DNA of 64,000 bases. It comes from Algoriphagus locisalis. GTDB taxonomy: Bacteria > Bacteroidota > Bacteroidia > Cytophagales > Cyclobacteriaceae. Below are positions 25,952-34,760 of this stretch, in pieces (the first letter of the stretch is position 1; every line of letters begins with the position of its first letter). The stretch lies in contig NZ_FPBF01000002.1 of assembly GCF_900116615.1 (NCBI RefSeq), forward strand, positions 372,001-436,000, written 5' to 3'. The notes below the pieces were generated by a model, which made no database searches, was not told the origin of the DNA, and saw only the letters and a program-made list of their open reading frames with translations. Position numbers and translations under genes: made by a program.

Positions 25952-26860
25952 TTACTCCTCCCCCTCAGCTTGAATTCCAAGTATGTAATTGGCTGCTTGG
26001 TGTGCCTTTTGTGCTGCATAGATCAGCATTTTTGGATCATCTTTTAGAGGCTTGAGCCATCCTTTGAGGTAAGCCAAGGAATTTTTAAAATTGACTTCCT
26101 TAATTCCAGCGTAAGCATTTAGAAAGCTTGCTCCCATTTCCGCAACTAATTCTTCCTTAGAATATTCTGCAGATTGGTACCCCACCAAAGCAGGTCTTTC
26201 TGAAAATCTACCTAATCTTCTTGAATGACCCGTAGAATGGATTGCCTCATGAAAAAGCACGGAATAAAATTGCTCCTCCCCTTGGAAAGCTTCTTTCTCG
26301 GGCATATTGATATAATCATTGACAGGGCTGTAATAAGCTTCATTGCCTTGATAAACGATATTTGGGCAATCACTGTAACCTGAAATAATAGCCTCGCAGG
26401 TTTCAATTGGCGAAAAAACTCGCTCCTCCTCGGTGTTTTGTATTGAAAAATCGATCCCTTCTATTTGATCGATGTTGAAAACCGTCCAGATAAAGGGGGT
26501 AAACTTCCTGCCCAAAACATCCTCGTTTTCGCCTTCTTCATTAGTAGTCTTTTCCTTGACAAACTTGGAGATCTTCCAGAATACAACCTTTGTTCCTTTT
26601 TCATCCTTTTTTACATTTCCACCCAATTGCTTTGCTTGTTTGAAGGTTAGGAAATAAGGAGTACTAAATTTCTTTGAAGTTGTCACCCAGGCAAGCCACA
26701 GTGCATTAAAACCTGTATAAACTCTGTCTGAAGCATAATTTTTCGGCCCATTTCTAGGGTTCCAAACTTGCTCCCAAGTAAGGTTTTCATTTTGGATTCC
26801 CTCGATGATTTCATTGGTGACAGTCTCCGCTAGTTTGTTGAAGTTTTCCCAAGCTTTCAT
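25952..26860 (-). CDS. ardC: ArdC-type antirestriction protein (ssDNA-binding domain plus zincin metallopeptidase)
   Basis: 302 residues. The N-terminal domain (about 1-130: WENFNKLAETVTNEIIEGI, NPRNGPKNYASDRVYTGFNALWLAW split by short loops) matches the ArdC ssDNA-binding fold. The C-terminal half has the zinc-protease motif H-E-A-I-H in FHEAIHSTGHSRRLGR with a downstream Glu in YSKEELVAEMGA. ArdC proteins protect incoming single-stranded plasmid DNA and block restriction in the recipient. Its position at the left side of the conjugative element, next to a restriction island, fits that task. Confidence 0.93.
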   Translation of the reverse strand: MKAWENFNKLAETVTNEIIEGIQNENLTWEQVWNPRNGPKNYASDRVYTGFNALWLAWVTTSKKFSTPYFLTFKQAKQLGGNVKKDEKGTKVVFWKISKFVKEKTTNEEGENEDVLGRKFTPFIWTVFNIDQIEGIDFSIQNTEEERVFSPIETCEAIISGYSDCPNIVYQGNEAYYSPVNDYINMPEKEAFQGEEQFYSVLFHEAIHSTGHSRRLGRFSERPALVGYQSAEYSKEELVAEMGASFLNAYAGIKEVNFKNSLAYLKGWLKPLKDDPKMLIYAAQKAHQAANYILGIQAEGEE

Positions 26861-27660
26861 TTTGATTGATTTTTAAGTGATAAAAAGGAATTTGTCCTAG
26901 CCAAAGCATCCACACTCATATCCAAGGATGTTAGGAAACTCGACCCGACAACTACTGAGCTTTTCCCGAAAGTCAGGACAGCATTGTTTTTTTGGGAGAG
27001 CGGGGATATTTGACTGAGAAGTGACATTTTTTTTATCCACTGGTGTTGAGGTACCGACCGACAAGCGTCTATGGAAAACTGGGTTCTGGGCATGGCAAAA
27101 ACCTGAATGAAAAAGTCGGAGGCAGTCCGTAGGAAACAGTCTTTTTCACATCAGGGCGAAGCGAATTTTTGACGATCCCAGATTCTGGTTTTCATCTTTG
27201 CTTGATTGGGCGGACTTAACGCCAGTAAAAACCCGGAACGGATCAGACAACCCGCTTGGAAGAAAAACGCTCCCTGACGTTCGAAAAGAAAAGCGGACAA
27301 CGGCTTGCCCCCCAAAAGGAGGCTTGGGCTACTGCTTCACCAATAGGACTTCCCAATTAACAGGCTTGACGGGAAATGAGTAAAGGCTGAGTGAAGTGAA
27401 GCGGTAGCCTTGGGGAGTGAAAGCTCTCTCCGGAAATGAGGAGTAAGGAGCATTCATTTAAAAAATGTCGTGAAAGAATCTGAATAGAGGGAGTGAGCGA
27501 AACGAAGAATAGGCTTAGGGATAGAAGTGGAAATCCTTTCTCAGCGAAGGCCTGGGGCTCACAGAGAAAGATTGAGAGCGGATAGCCTGACCGAAAGGAA
27601 GCCCCTATAAATCGATAGTATTCTTAAAAATCCCCACCTTTACACTTCAAATTCATAACC
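26861..27660. other. 800-bp non-coding region with strong secondary structure
   Basis: No credible gene. The stretch is purine- and GC-richer than its surroundings and holds several stems: GGCTACTGCTTCAC (27327-27340) pairs with GTGAAGCGGTAGCC (27396-27409) with a single G-U pair. It is extended by CCCCAA (27310-27315) with TTGGGG (27410-27415). CTTTCTC (27536-27542) pairs with GAGAAAG (27564-27570), and GGGGCT (27554-27559) could pair with AGCCCC (27600-27605). This suggests a structured RNA or a DNA processing site of the conjugative element. Strand is unknown. Confidence 0.5.
27118..27137 (+). repeat. 20-bp dispersed repeat, copy 1
   Basis: GGAGGCAGTCCGTAGGAAAC, matched at 33376-33395 with one change (C to T). 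Both copies lie in non-coding DNA of the conjugative element and in the same orientation. Confidence 0.7.
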
Positions 27661-28227
27661 ATGTCCACTCCTATCCACGTCAGCAAAAAGCTAGAGAAAT
27701 TGATCCAAAAGGATATCACGCCTTCGGTTGGTGATGAGAATACAGCGATCTTGGGAAAATGGAATGCTACGGTATTTTATGTCAACCGAAGGAAAAACTG
27801 GTTGCTATACAACCCCAAAACCCACTATTCTCTGATACTGGAAAACCTCACTGCCAAAGATCTTCCAAACATTCGTGAGAAAATCAGCCAAGAGCTTCAA
27901 CTACAGCTAACGGTCGATGGAATCAATGCAACTCAAGAACAAGTCAATTGGCTCTTGGACGAAATTAGATTCCACTCCACAGATGGAGATCGCAGTGCCT
28001 TGGGATACATAAACCAGATTATGTTCACTCTTGAATGCCATCTGGACGGAGCATTCTATCGAAGCCTAGCCCAAATTAACGCCTACCTAAACGACAGTAT
28101 CTTCAGTCTGGACGGTGTTTCCAAATACACCAACATAACCAAACCGAGGAAGGAAATGGAAAAAATTCTAAAAAACTATCTAGCCTCAAGTTTGGAAAAG
28201 CCCATTGATCCTGGTCTTTTGGATTGA
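27661..28227 (+). CDS. DUF6933-like protein
   Basis: 188 residues, one of the few plus-strand genes in the element. The order of segments (IHVSKKLEKLI, then LGKWNATVFYVNRRKNWLL, then NPKTHYSLIL, then a helical C-terminal half) matches the DUF6933 family as I recall it. No catalytic motif is evident and the role is unknown. It stands alone between the structured non-coding region and the radC-like gene on the other strand. Confidence 0.7.
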   Translation: MSTPIHVSKKLEKLIQKDITPSVGDENTAILGKWNATVFYVNRRKNWLLYNPKTHYSLILENLTAKDLPNIREKISQELQLQLTVDGINATQEQVNWLLDEIRFHSTDGDRSALGYINQIMFTLECHLDGAFYRSLAQINAYLNDSIFSLDGVSKYTNITKPRKEMEKILKNYLASSLEKPIDPGLLD

Positions 28228-28300
28228 TTGGTTATTTCCGGTATCATTCATAGGACGTTCTAACTAAAAATCAGCCCAATTACGAAATAAAAAGAGAGCC

Positions 28301-28771
28301 CTAAAGCTCTCCCTCATCTGCAAAGGAATAATATCCTTCTGATGTCATGATCAAATGATCCAACACTGGAATATCCAGAATATTTCCAGCTTGCTTGATT
28401 CTCTGAGTCAATCTTTTATCCTGTTCTGATGGCAGTAAATTTCCAGAGGGATGATTGTGGGCAAGCACGATTGATTGGGCAGCACTTTTAATAGCAGCTG
28501 CATAGACCAGTTTTACATCTACTACTGTTCCGGCTGTTCCTCCAGAGCTAATGGTTACAATTCCCAGCACTCGATTGGCTCTTGATAGCAGCATTACTTT
28601 AAAATCCTCAACAAACTCAATTCTATCATCTTCCCAGGCTTTAGCAAACACTTCATATACTTGTCTTGATGTTCCCACCTTAGGACGAAGTGAGTTTTTA
28701 ACTTTTGTACTGTAGCTCAGCTTAATCTCAGCTACTTCAAACAAATCAATTTTTCTTTCGGAAGCCTCCAT
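28301..28771 (-). CDS. radC: RadC-family JAB-domain protein
   Basis: 156 residues, corresponding to the C-terminal JAMM domain of RadC without the helix-hairpin-helix part. The metal motif reads H-N-H-P-S-G-N-L-L-P-S-E-Q-D, with the upstream Glu expected near the VSSGG loop. Short RadC-like proteins of this kind are common cargo of Bacteroidota conjugative elements and phages. The chromosomal repair role of RadC is doubtful, and the mobile-element role may be antirestriction or DNA processing. Confidence 0.9.
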   Translation of the reverse strand: MEASERKIDLFEVAEIKLSYSTKVKNSLRPKVGTSRQVYEVFAKAWEDDRIEFVEDFKVMLLSRANRVLGIVTISSGGTAGTVVDVKLVYAAAIKSAAQSIVLAHNHPSGNLLPSEQDKRLTQRIKQAGNILDIPVLDHLIMTSEGYYSFADEGEL

Positions 28772-28789
28772 AATCTTTTTCGTTTTTGT

Positions 28790-29071
28790 GGAACAATGAA
28801 TTATGAAGCACCATCAGGCCGAGGGCGACAAAGACCGAAAGGAAAAGGAATAAAAAGCGCAGCGCAGCAAGCGGCTTTATGCCGGAAGCTTACGGTCGCC
28901 CAGAGCCCAAAGGACTAACTTGGCGAGGAATTCTAGGTGCAAAAAAATATTAAATATCAATGACCTTGAACGATTAAAGTTACTGGGAAATAGAATAAAT
29001 GAAAGGATAGTGTCGGACTCCTCCCATTCCATTACCTAGTTTTACCTAAGTAAGTATACTTTAAATCAAAA
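28790..29071. other. Structured non-coding stretch between radC-like and STAND genes
   Basis: No gene. GGGCGAC (28823-28829) pairs with GTCGCCC (28895-28901), enclosing CG-rich inner stems around AAGCGC and GCGGCTT. It shares the 12-mer GACCGAAAGGAA (28833-28844) with the structured region at 27589-27600. GC content here is clearly above that of the neighbouring genes. Confidence 0.45.
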
Positions 29072-32000
29072 TTACCAATCTGGCGTCGAGAATTTTCTTT
29101 CTCTCTCATATTCAGCAAATTTATATTCTGATTCGATCCTCTTCTTCAAAAAATTTTTGATTGGGATCATGGCTAATTTATCATCAAACTTATTAACTAA
29201 CTCCAAAATATTCGCCCACCGTTTGGCATTAATTTCACCAAAACTGACATCTCCCCACATAACACCGGCATTCCCAATCCAATCAATTGATTTAAATAAC
29301 TCTAAATCCGAATTGATAGCTAGAAAATCTAAAAATGCAACATCAAAATTCTCTTTAAAGCAACTTCTAATTGTTTGAAAATAGACTTGAATTTTTTTTG
29401 AATCCTTACAATGCTTTTCAATTTCCTTTTGAACAAAGCTATATCCCTTCTTGCTCGATTCTTGATCCAACTCTTTAAAGAGTATAGAATGCGCATGATA
29501 TCTATAACCTAAGTATCTGTCATTCTCAACGAGAAAATCGCTTACCTCTGTTATAATTTCATCAACTCCTTCATATTTCCAAACAAATCCGAAGCTAATA
29601 TCCTTTCCTCCTCTCCCATTTCTTTCAATTTCTTCTAATTGATGAACAAAATCCATAAGAAATCCAGGATACGATTGAAAAATTGCCTCGATCCCCTTAC
29701 CCTTAAAGTCAAATATTTGAGAATGGTTTATTCGAAACTGTTGAAAATAAGACTTGCTTATCAACACATAATCCGCATCGAATAAATCTAGATTTTTTTC
29801 AAAGACATCATCCTCAAAGGCAATTACTAGACCTAAATCATCATTCTTCTTAGATATTTTTGACAAAACTGTTTTTGAAAAATCCTTATCAATCAAATTG
29901 AATCGAGAAAAGTCCTCAACATATAAGTAGGTATATCTATCAATACTTTCAATTAAATCAAGTAAGCGATCACAATAAAACTTGTCAATAAAATCTGTTG
30001 GAAGGAGTCTAAAAAAACAAATCTTCCAATAAAGACTATTCTCATTCTCCCATTGCTCAAGCTCAGACCAAATCTTCAGACACCAGCTAGGTGAACATCT
30101 AGCAATAGCACTTATTCCTCTATGCGGAAACTGTAGCCCTTTAGGGAATTCTCCCAAAATTTTTTGAAATAATAGAAATCCTAATTCATTATTCTTTTTG
30201 AAATTCTCTTCAATAATAATATCTACAGATTGTCCAGCTGGAAAATAATCCCTCACTTTAACGCATTGAATATTTTCAATAGCAGTAAACAGTTTAGGGA
30301 ATTCAGATTCATCACCAAATAAGAAATAGCTCTTCAATTCCTCCGATTTAAGAGCACCATACTCTTCCCAGTTATCGAACTCAAATTCTTCTTTGTCCCG
30401 GAATTTATCCCAATCCAACTTTCGATAAGACAAATAATCCTCTGTTAGGAATTTTTGCTTTAGTTCCCTATATGATCTGTTGGTAATCCTATCCTCTCTA
30501 TCAAAGCGATAAATCATCTCTTGCACACAGTGTGCATACTTAAAAATCATTGGCGAGAAATTTTCAGAAACGAAGGGAACAAGTAGCCCCAAATCAAAAT
30601 CCATGACTTCTGGCTCCAATTCATGGTAACTAGGCCGAAAATCCTTTATAACCTCGTAAACCTCATGAGGAAATTCATCAAAACTTAGAAAAAGTTTCCT
30701 CCAAATACTAGCTCTCAAATCCTCTGTAACTCGATAAAACGGTAGCGGATACTCATACCAAGAAATAGAATGATTTCTTCCTCCCTCAGTTACATGAAAT
30801 GATTGCTTCAAGAAGAATTTTGAAAGATCAAAAAAAGCAGCCAAATAATGGGCATTACCATTATTTGCTTTCTCGATAAGGATTTTTATAAAGTCAACCT
30901 GTCTTTTAAAACCTAACCTTTCATCCTGGTGGGAAAAAATTAAAGTTTCTTTAATACGCCGGATAAATTCTGGAAGATGCTCGGGTTTCTTTCTAATAAA
31001 TTCAAAGCCTAAAAGAACGGCTGTATCAAAACAACTAGTAATATGATTGAAGAATCTCGAAATAAAATCTAATGTCCTCTCCTTCTCAAAAACAAAGTCA
31101 TTAATCTCATATTTAGTCATATAATCCAAAGAGTCTGGCTCTGGCAATTCAGAGATCTTAGTGTGAAAATATGCCAATGTGTCTTCTGGTAAATAAAACC
31201 AAAACAAGTCGAGAAAATCGAGAGCTGCATCTTCATCTTCTGATTTTCGCTGAAGATAAATATTCAAGTCTTGGTGTATTTTTGTAAAAACATTTTCATA
31301 ACCAAATGAATTGTTAGCTGGGATGATTGAATCCTTGAATCTGGATTTCATGGCAGGAAAAAAATTATTTATCAGGATGTTAAATGATAAAATCTGGTCC
31401 TTAATAAATACTTTATAAAAAAAATAGGTTGCCATTACTTGTTCTGAAATCCGAACCCTATTGAACTGAACCTCAATTAATTCTCGTTTATGCAACTCTT
31501 CAATCGCCTCATTAAAATCATAGTAACCAATTTCAAAAAGCTGAAATATTGACTCTAAAAGGCTCTTGTCATTCCGATTAATTGAAAAGAAAAAAGATAT
31601 TATCCCTAATACCTTCAAAACTTTTCTGTCATTAAACAGATCAAAATCAGACATGAAAGTACCAAAGTAAGAATCAAATAAATCCGAAACATCCCCGATC
31701 AAAAATTCCTCATGTTTCATATTTGCAAGTCTGGAGGCCATTACTGCTAATCGGGCATTTCCATCGCTTAATACGACAATTCTTTTTTGGTATTCGTGAT
31801 TATGAATTTTAAATGAGTCGCTTGAAATAATCTGGATAATCTCCTCATCAGAAAATTTCTTTAAATCAATCACCTCCTTTTCAAGATCAAAGGTTAAATT
31901 TTTAACGTCATCGAGTGCATAATTTCTAACTGTGACTAGGATTTTAATTCTCCCTTTCCTTCCTTCTTTAAAAACTCCCAAAATTTGAGTAAAATTCGAA

Positions 32001-32824
32001 AGCTGTCTGTTGGCATCATCAATAAGCAAAATATAATCCCTATCAACTTTGAGTTGAATTTTTAAATCATCAAGTATGTCCACACCCTTTTTAGCAATCG
32101 CAAAAGAAACGTAAGAAGGATTTAGCTCGATAAACTCTTGAATCACCTTTACCCCAATTTTGGTTTTTCCAATTCCTGGAGCTCCAGATACTATTAGTAA
32201 ATCCGTACTCTCCAAAGATCCAAGTAACTCTTGAAGCTCCTTTTCTCGATGAAGGAATTCATTATCTAAAGGGGTAGATAATTGATGAGCCTTGTTATTA
32301 TATTCAGAAATAAACTTATCAAAAGGCAAAATTTGCCCCGTCTCTATCGGAATACCTAAAAAATCTCTAGACAAAAGGAGATATTTTGATTGAATTTCAA
32401 TTGCTAAAGTATCAATACCTATTAGATCAATTCTCTTTCCTAATTGTTGAGCATAGCCTTGTATTTCTACTTCTTCTTCCATAGTCAAGCGAGAATTGAA
32501 GCATATTACAATTTGATCCAATTTTTCAGCGGGCACTCCTGTTTTTTCCTCATCTAGGCATTTTTCGATATCTGCTTTGATTTTTAAAACTTTAGATTCT
32601 GCCTGCGTTGTATACTCAATGCATGCAAGTTTATTATCATGAAGTCTCACAAAACTATCGGGTGTACCTATTTTTGTTTTTTGCTTACCGAGCTGGCTTC
32701 CAGTTCTATTGAAGCTTCGAACTCCTTCTTCCCGCATCATTAAATATGTATCACAAAGGTTTTGAAATCCTGCTGGGTCTATTGCAATTAATTTTTGTTC
32801 GATAAGTTGAAGTCTCCCTGTCAT
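29072..32824 (-). CDS. Large STAND-type NTPase with N-terminal nuclease-like domain (Avs-like defence candidate)
   Basis: 1250 residues. Residues 1-160 carry a restriction-endonuclease-like domain with GTPD56SFVR and CIE70YTTQ, the PD-(D/E)xK layout but with Thr in place of the final Lys. A P-loop GAPGIGKT follows at 214-221, and Walker B is YILLIDDANR. A winged-helix segment comes next. The last ~750 residues are helical, as in TPR-like sensor regions. Nuclease-STAND-repeat order and size match Avs-type antiphage sensors, which recognise a phage protein through the C-terminal part and then cut DNA. It stands alone as cargo in the conjugative element. The defence role is inferred; the ExT motif may mean a modified or lost nuclease. 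Confidence 0.72.
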   Translation of the reverse strand: MTGRLQLIEQKLIAIDPAGFQNLCDTYLMMREEGVRSFNRTGSQLGKQKTKIGTPDSFVRLHDNKLACIEYTTQAESKVLKIKADIEKCLDEEKTGVPAEKLDQIVICFNSRLTMEEEVEIQGYAQQLGKRIDLIGIDTLAIEIQSKYLLLSRDFLGIPIETGQILPFDKFISEYNNKAHQLSTPLDNEFLHREKELQELLGSLESTDLLIVSGAPGIGKTKIGVKVIQEFIELNPSYVSFAIAKKGVDILDDLKIQLKVDRDYILLIDDANRQLSNFTQILGVFKEGRKGRIKILVTVRNYALDDVKNLTFDLEKEVIDLKKFSDEEIIQIISSDSFKIHNHEYQKRIVVLSDGNARLAVMASRLANMKHEEFLIGDVSDLFDSYFGTFMSDFDLFNDRKVLKVLGIISFFFSINRNDKSLLESIFQLFEIGYYDFNEAIEELHKRELIEVQFNRVRISEQVMATYFFYKVFIKDQILSFNILINNFFPAMKSRFKDSIIPANNSFGYENVFTKIHQDLNIYLQRKSEDEDAALDFLDLFWFYLPEDTLAYFHTKISELPEPDSLDYMTKYEINDFVFEKERTLDFISRFFNHITSCFDTAVLLGFEFIRKKPEHLPEFIRRIKETLIFSHQDERLGFKRQVDFIKILIEKANNGNAHYLAAFFDLSKFFLKQSFHVTEGGRNHSISWYEYPLPFYRVTEDLRASIWRKLFLSFDEFPHEVYEVIKDFRPSYHELEPEVMDFDLGLLVPFVSENFSPMIFKYAHCVQEMIYRFDREDRITNRSYRELKQKFLTEDYLSYRKLDWDKFRDKEEFEFDNWEEYGALKSEELKSYFLFGDESEFPKLFTAIENIQCVKVRDYFPAGQSVDIIIEENFKKNNELGFLLFQKILGEFPKGLQFPHRGISAIARCSPSWCLKIWSELEQWENENSLYWKICFFRLLPTDFIDKFYCDRLLDLIESIDRYTYLYVEDFSRFNLIDKDFSKTVLSKISKKNDDLGLVIAFEDDVFEKNLDLFDADYVLISKSYFQQFRINHSQIFDFKGKGIEAIFQSYPGFLMDFVHQLEEIERNGRGGKDISFGFVWKYEGVDEIITEVSDFLVENDRYLGYRYHAHSILFKELDQESSKKGYSFVQKEIEKHCKDSKKIQVYFQTIRSCFKENFDVAFLDFLAINSDLELFKSIDWIGNAGVMWGDVSFGEINAKRWANILELVNKFDDKLAMIPIKNFLKKRIESEYKFAEYERERKFSTPDW

Positions 32825-33048
32825 AGTCTAATTGTTCGAGTAAATCCCAAAAATCAATTATTGGCGAATTTGGTACAATACATTAAGCGTCAAAACTGGA
32901 ACACTCCGTCAATTCGGGAGTTGATTTCTTGCCAGTTAATTCAAATTAAGGATTTGGTTTGTAGTAACAAGCAGCTACCATCGAATATTTGAAATACTCC
33001 TTAATTTGATATTATTAAAGTAAGTTTCACCTTGGATGATCATCACAA

Positions 33049-33070
33049 AAAAAGCCCCGAAGGGCTTTTT
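33049..33070 (-). terminator. Rho-independent terminator
   Basis: AAAAAGCCC-CGAA-GGGCTTTTT forms a 9-bp stem with a tetraloop. On the minus strand it follows the stop of the 33073 gene by 2 bp and runs into a U7 tract. Confidence 0.85.
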
Positions 33071-33072
33071 AA

Positions 33073-33294
33073 TCAAGATTCATCCGATTCCGGCTCTTTG
33101 ATAGAAAAATAAACCGTGTGGGTTTTTCCGTACTGATCTGGTTCTTTCAGTTTGGCGAGGTTGAATTTGACGTAGGTTTCTCCTTCGTATTCGAAGGTGT
33201 GGTTTTGAAGTTCAGCCATGTTGAGGCTTACTTCGACTATTTCCATGTTTTCGACTTTCTTGCCTTTTCCGATGTACTTTTTTGAGAATGCCAT
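33073..33294 (-). CDS. Conserved small protein of Bacteroidota conjugative elements, function unknown
   Basis: 73 residues, mostly beta in appearance: KGKKVENMEIVEVSLNMAEL, FEYEGETYVKFNLAKLKEP, GKTHTVYFSI. I recall similar small proteins (a start with a GKGKKVE-type motif and an end with THTVYF) in conjugative transposons of this phylum; no function is known. It is followed directly by a terminator. Confidence 0.65.
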   Translation of the reverse strand: MAFSKKYIGKGKKVENMEIVEVSLNMAELQNHTFEYEGETYVKFNLAKLKEPDQYGKTHTVYFSIKEPESDES

Positions 33295-33548
33295 AGTATT
33301 TTGGTTTTAGTTAAAATTTATGCAGGTCATTTAGGACGGTCTGGAAAGTGATCAAAAATTAGAATTTAAAAACTGGGAGGTAGTCCGTAGGAAACCCTGT
33401 TTTTTGAAAAATTCTGCTAGAAGCTCCAATTTTTTGAAACTGACAAGCAGTTCGACCTTTGTGCATACAATTGGATAAAACCAGAATGGGGCATTAGAAT
33501 TCATCGACATGAAAGGCAGTTGAATGGAAAATATGACTCGTAGCTAAA
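33295..33548. other. Non-coding stretch with second copy of a 20-bp repeat
   Basis: No gene seen. It contains GGAGGTAGTCCGTAGGAAAC at 33376-33395, the counterpart of 27118-27137. Confidence 0.55.
33376..33395 (+). repeat. 20-bp dispersed repeat, copy 2
   Basis: GGAGGTAGTCCGTAGGAAAC; 19 of 20 bases match 27118-27137. Confidence 0.7.
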
Positions 33549-34043
33549 TCAATCAATATTGATCTCATCTGCCAAAGGAACAGAAGTCTGATCTGAGGGC
33601 AATGCCTCATAATCATATTCTCTATATACTTCTCCATCTGCCAAAACTCGAATACTAGCAGACATCAGATCAAACGTATCATCAGTATTTCTATCCAATG
33701 GAACAGCATTAAATACAAATCCCAAGCTGTGGATATCGGAAGTGGATTGAACCTCAAGAGAACTCGCTGAAGGTTCATACGTAACGGTGTAAGAATTCCC
33801 TTGTTCAATTATCTGAGTCCACTCCAAAGCAGAAGGTTCAATCAATTGGGGAGTGACAAAAGTGGATGTGCCGCTCAGCATGGTATGAACTGTAAAAGTC
33901 ACCAGGTAATCAGAATAATCTCCTCCCATTTCGACTTCAATGGTCACGTCTTTTTCCACCAATTTGGGTTCTTCATCTTCGGAGGAACAGGCGAAGAATA
34001 GGCTGGCAAGAACAAAAAGTAAAAGGTAATTCAGTTTTTTCAT
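33549..34043 (-). CDS. Putative lipoprotein, unknown function
   Basis: 164 residues. Signal peptide with lipobox FFAC (Cys19) followed by SSEDEEP, typical of surface-bound Bacteroidota lipoproteins. The mature part is beta-rich and acidic with no recognised domain. It stands between DUF4099 region genes and non-coding DNA, and may be accessory cargo. Confidence 0.7.
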   Translation of the reverse strand: MKKLNYLLLFVLASLFFACSSEDEEPKLVEKDVTIEVEMGGDYSDYLVTFTVHTMLSGTSTFVTPQLIEPSALEWTQIIEQGNSYTVTYEPSASSLEVQSTSDIHSLGFVFNAVPLDRNTDDTFDLMSASIRVLADGEVYREYDYEALPSDQTSVPLADEINID

Positions 34044-34100
34044 TGTGGAATTGGTTTAGTAATCGTAAGGATGCTGATTGCTAAATATAGCAAAACCATA

Positions 34101-34760
34101 TTATTTAACCACATCCCAAGCCTGTTGATTGAGTCCGTAAAAAGACTCAACTGCTTTCTTTTTGGGCTTGAAAGTCCGTACTGTTTGCCTCACTCCTTGC
34201 GATATGCAATAGGTTCGTAGCGAAAATGATTGAATGGATTCTGAAGAAACTTTCTTCGCATTTTCGAACTTAACAAGATCATTGCTCAAACGGTAGGAAC
34301 AATATCGATCATGGATTAAGTCCTGAACTTTGCAATCCATCACTCTACCCAAAACCGATGAACCGAATACCGTATTGATTTTGGCTCTTTTGGCGATTTC
34401 CTCGAATGATTTTTTCAAAAGGCACTCATCAAAAGCTGCACCCACAACCATAAAACCCGCCTCCTCAAATGAAATCCTAGCCCTAAACTGGTTGGTAAAA
34501 AAAATCAAGGAAGCATAGGAATCCGAGACAAAAACCGAGCGTGTGGTCTCGGAAAAATTTAGACTTGAAATCCCATAGGAAGCTCGTTTATTATGATAAA
34601 GACTGAGAACCTCTTGATCGACAAGCTTACCGTTTTGATCAAAAAAATCAAATAGGACCTGCCCATTCTCATCTTGAACGGCATGCATGGAAAAAAGGCG
34701 CTGAATATCCTTTTCAACGCCCTTGTAAGTCAAAATATCAAATGTCCCGTTCCTGGTCAT
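34101..34760 (-). CDS. Unknown protein overlapping the DUF4099 gene
   Basis: About 219 residues from ATG 34760 (an ATG five codons earlier is possible). It overlaps the end of the DUF4099 gene by 23 bp, so it belongs to the same transcript. It is a soluble mixed alpha/beta protein with a Lys/Arg-rich C-terminal segment (RTFKPKKKAVESF). I did not recognise the family. Confidence 0.65.
   Translation of the reverse strand: MTRNGTFDILTYKGVEKDIQRLFSMHAVQDENGQVLFDFFDQNGKLVDQEVLSLYHNKRASYGISSLNFSETTRSVFVSDSYASLIFFTNQFRARISFEEAGFMVVGAAFDECLLKKSFEEIAKRAKINTVFGSSVLGRVMDCKVQDLIHDRYCSYRLSNDLVKFENAKKVSSESIQSFSLRTYCISQGVRQTVRTFKPKKKAVESFYGLNQQAWDVVK

Noticed and set aside
26857..27093. 78-codon minus-strand frame overlapping the ArdC start
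   Set aside because: Ser-rich, no recognisable pattern, lies in the structured non-coding region; overlap alone is weak support.
27198..27383. 61-codon plus-strand frame
   Set aside because: Falls across the paired stems of the structured region and has no protein-like features.
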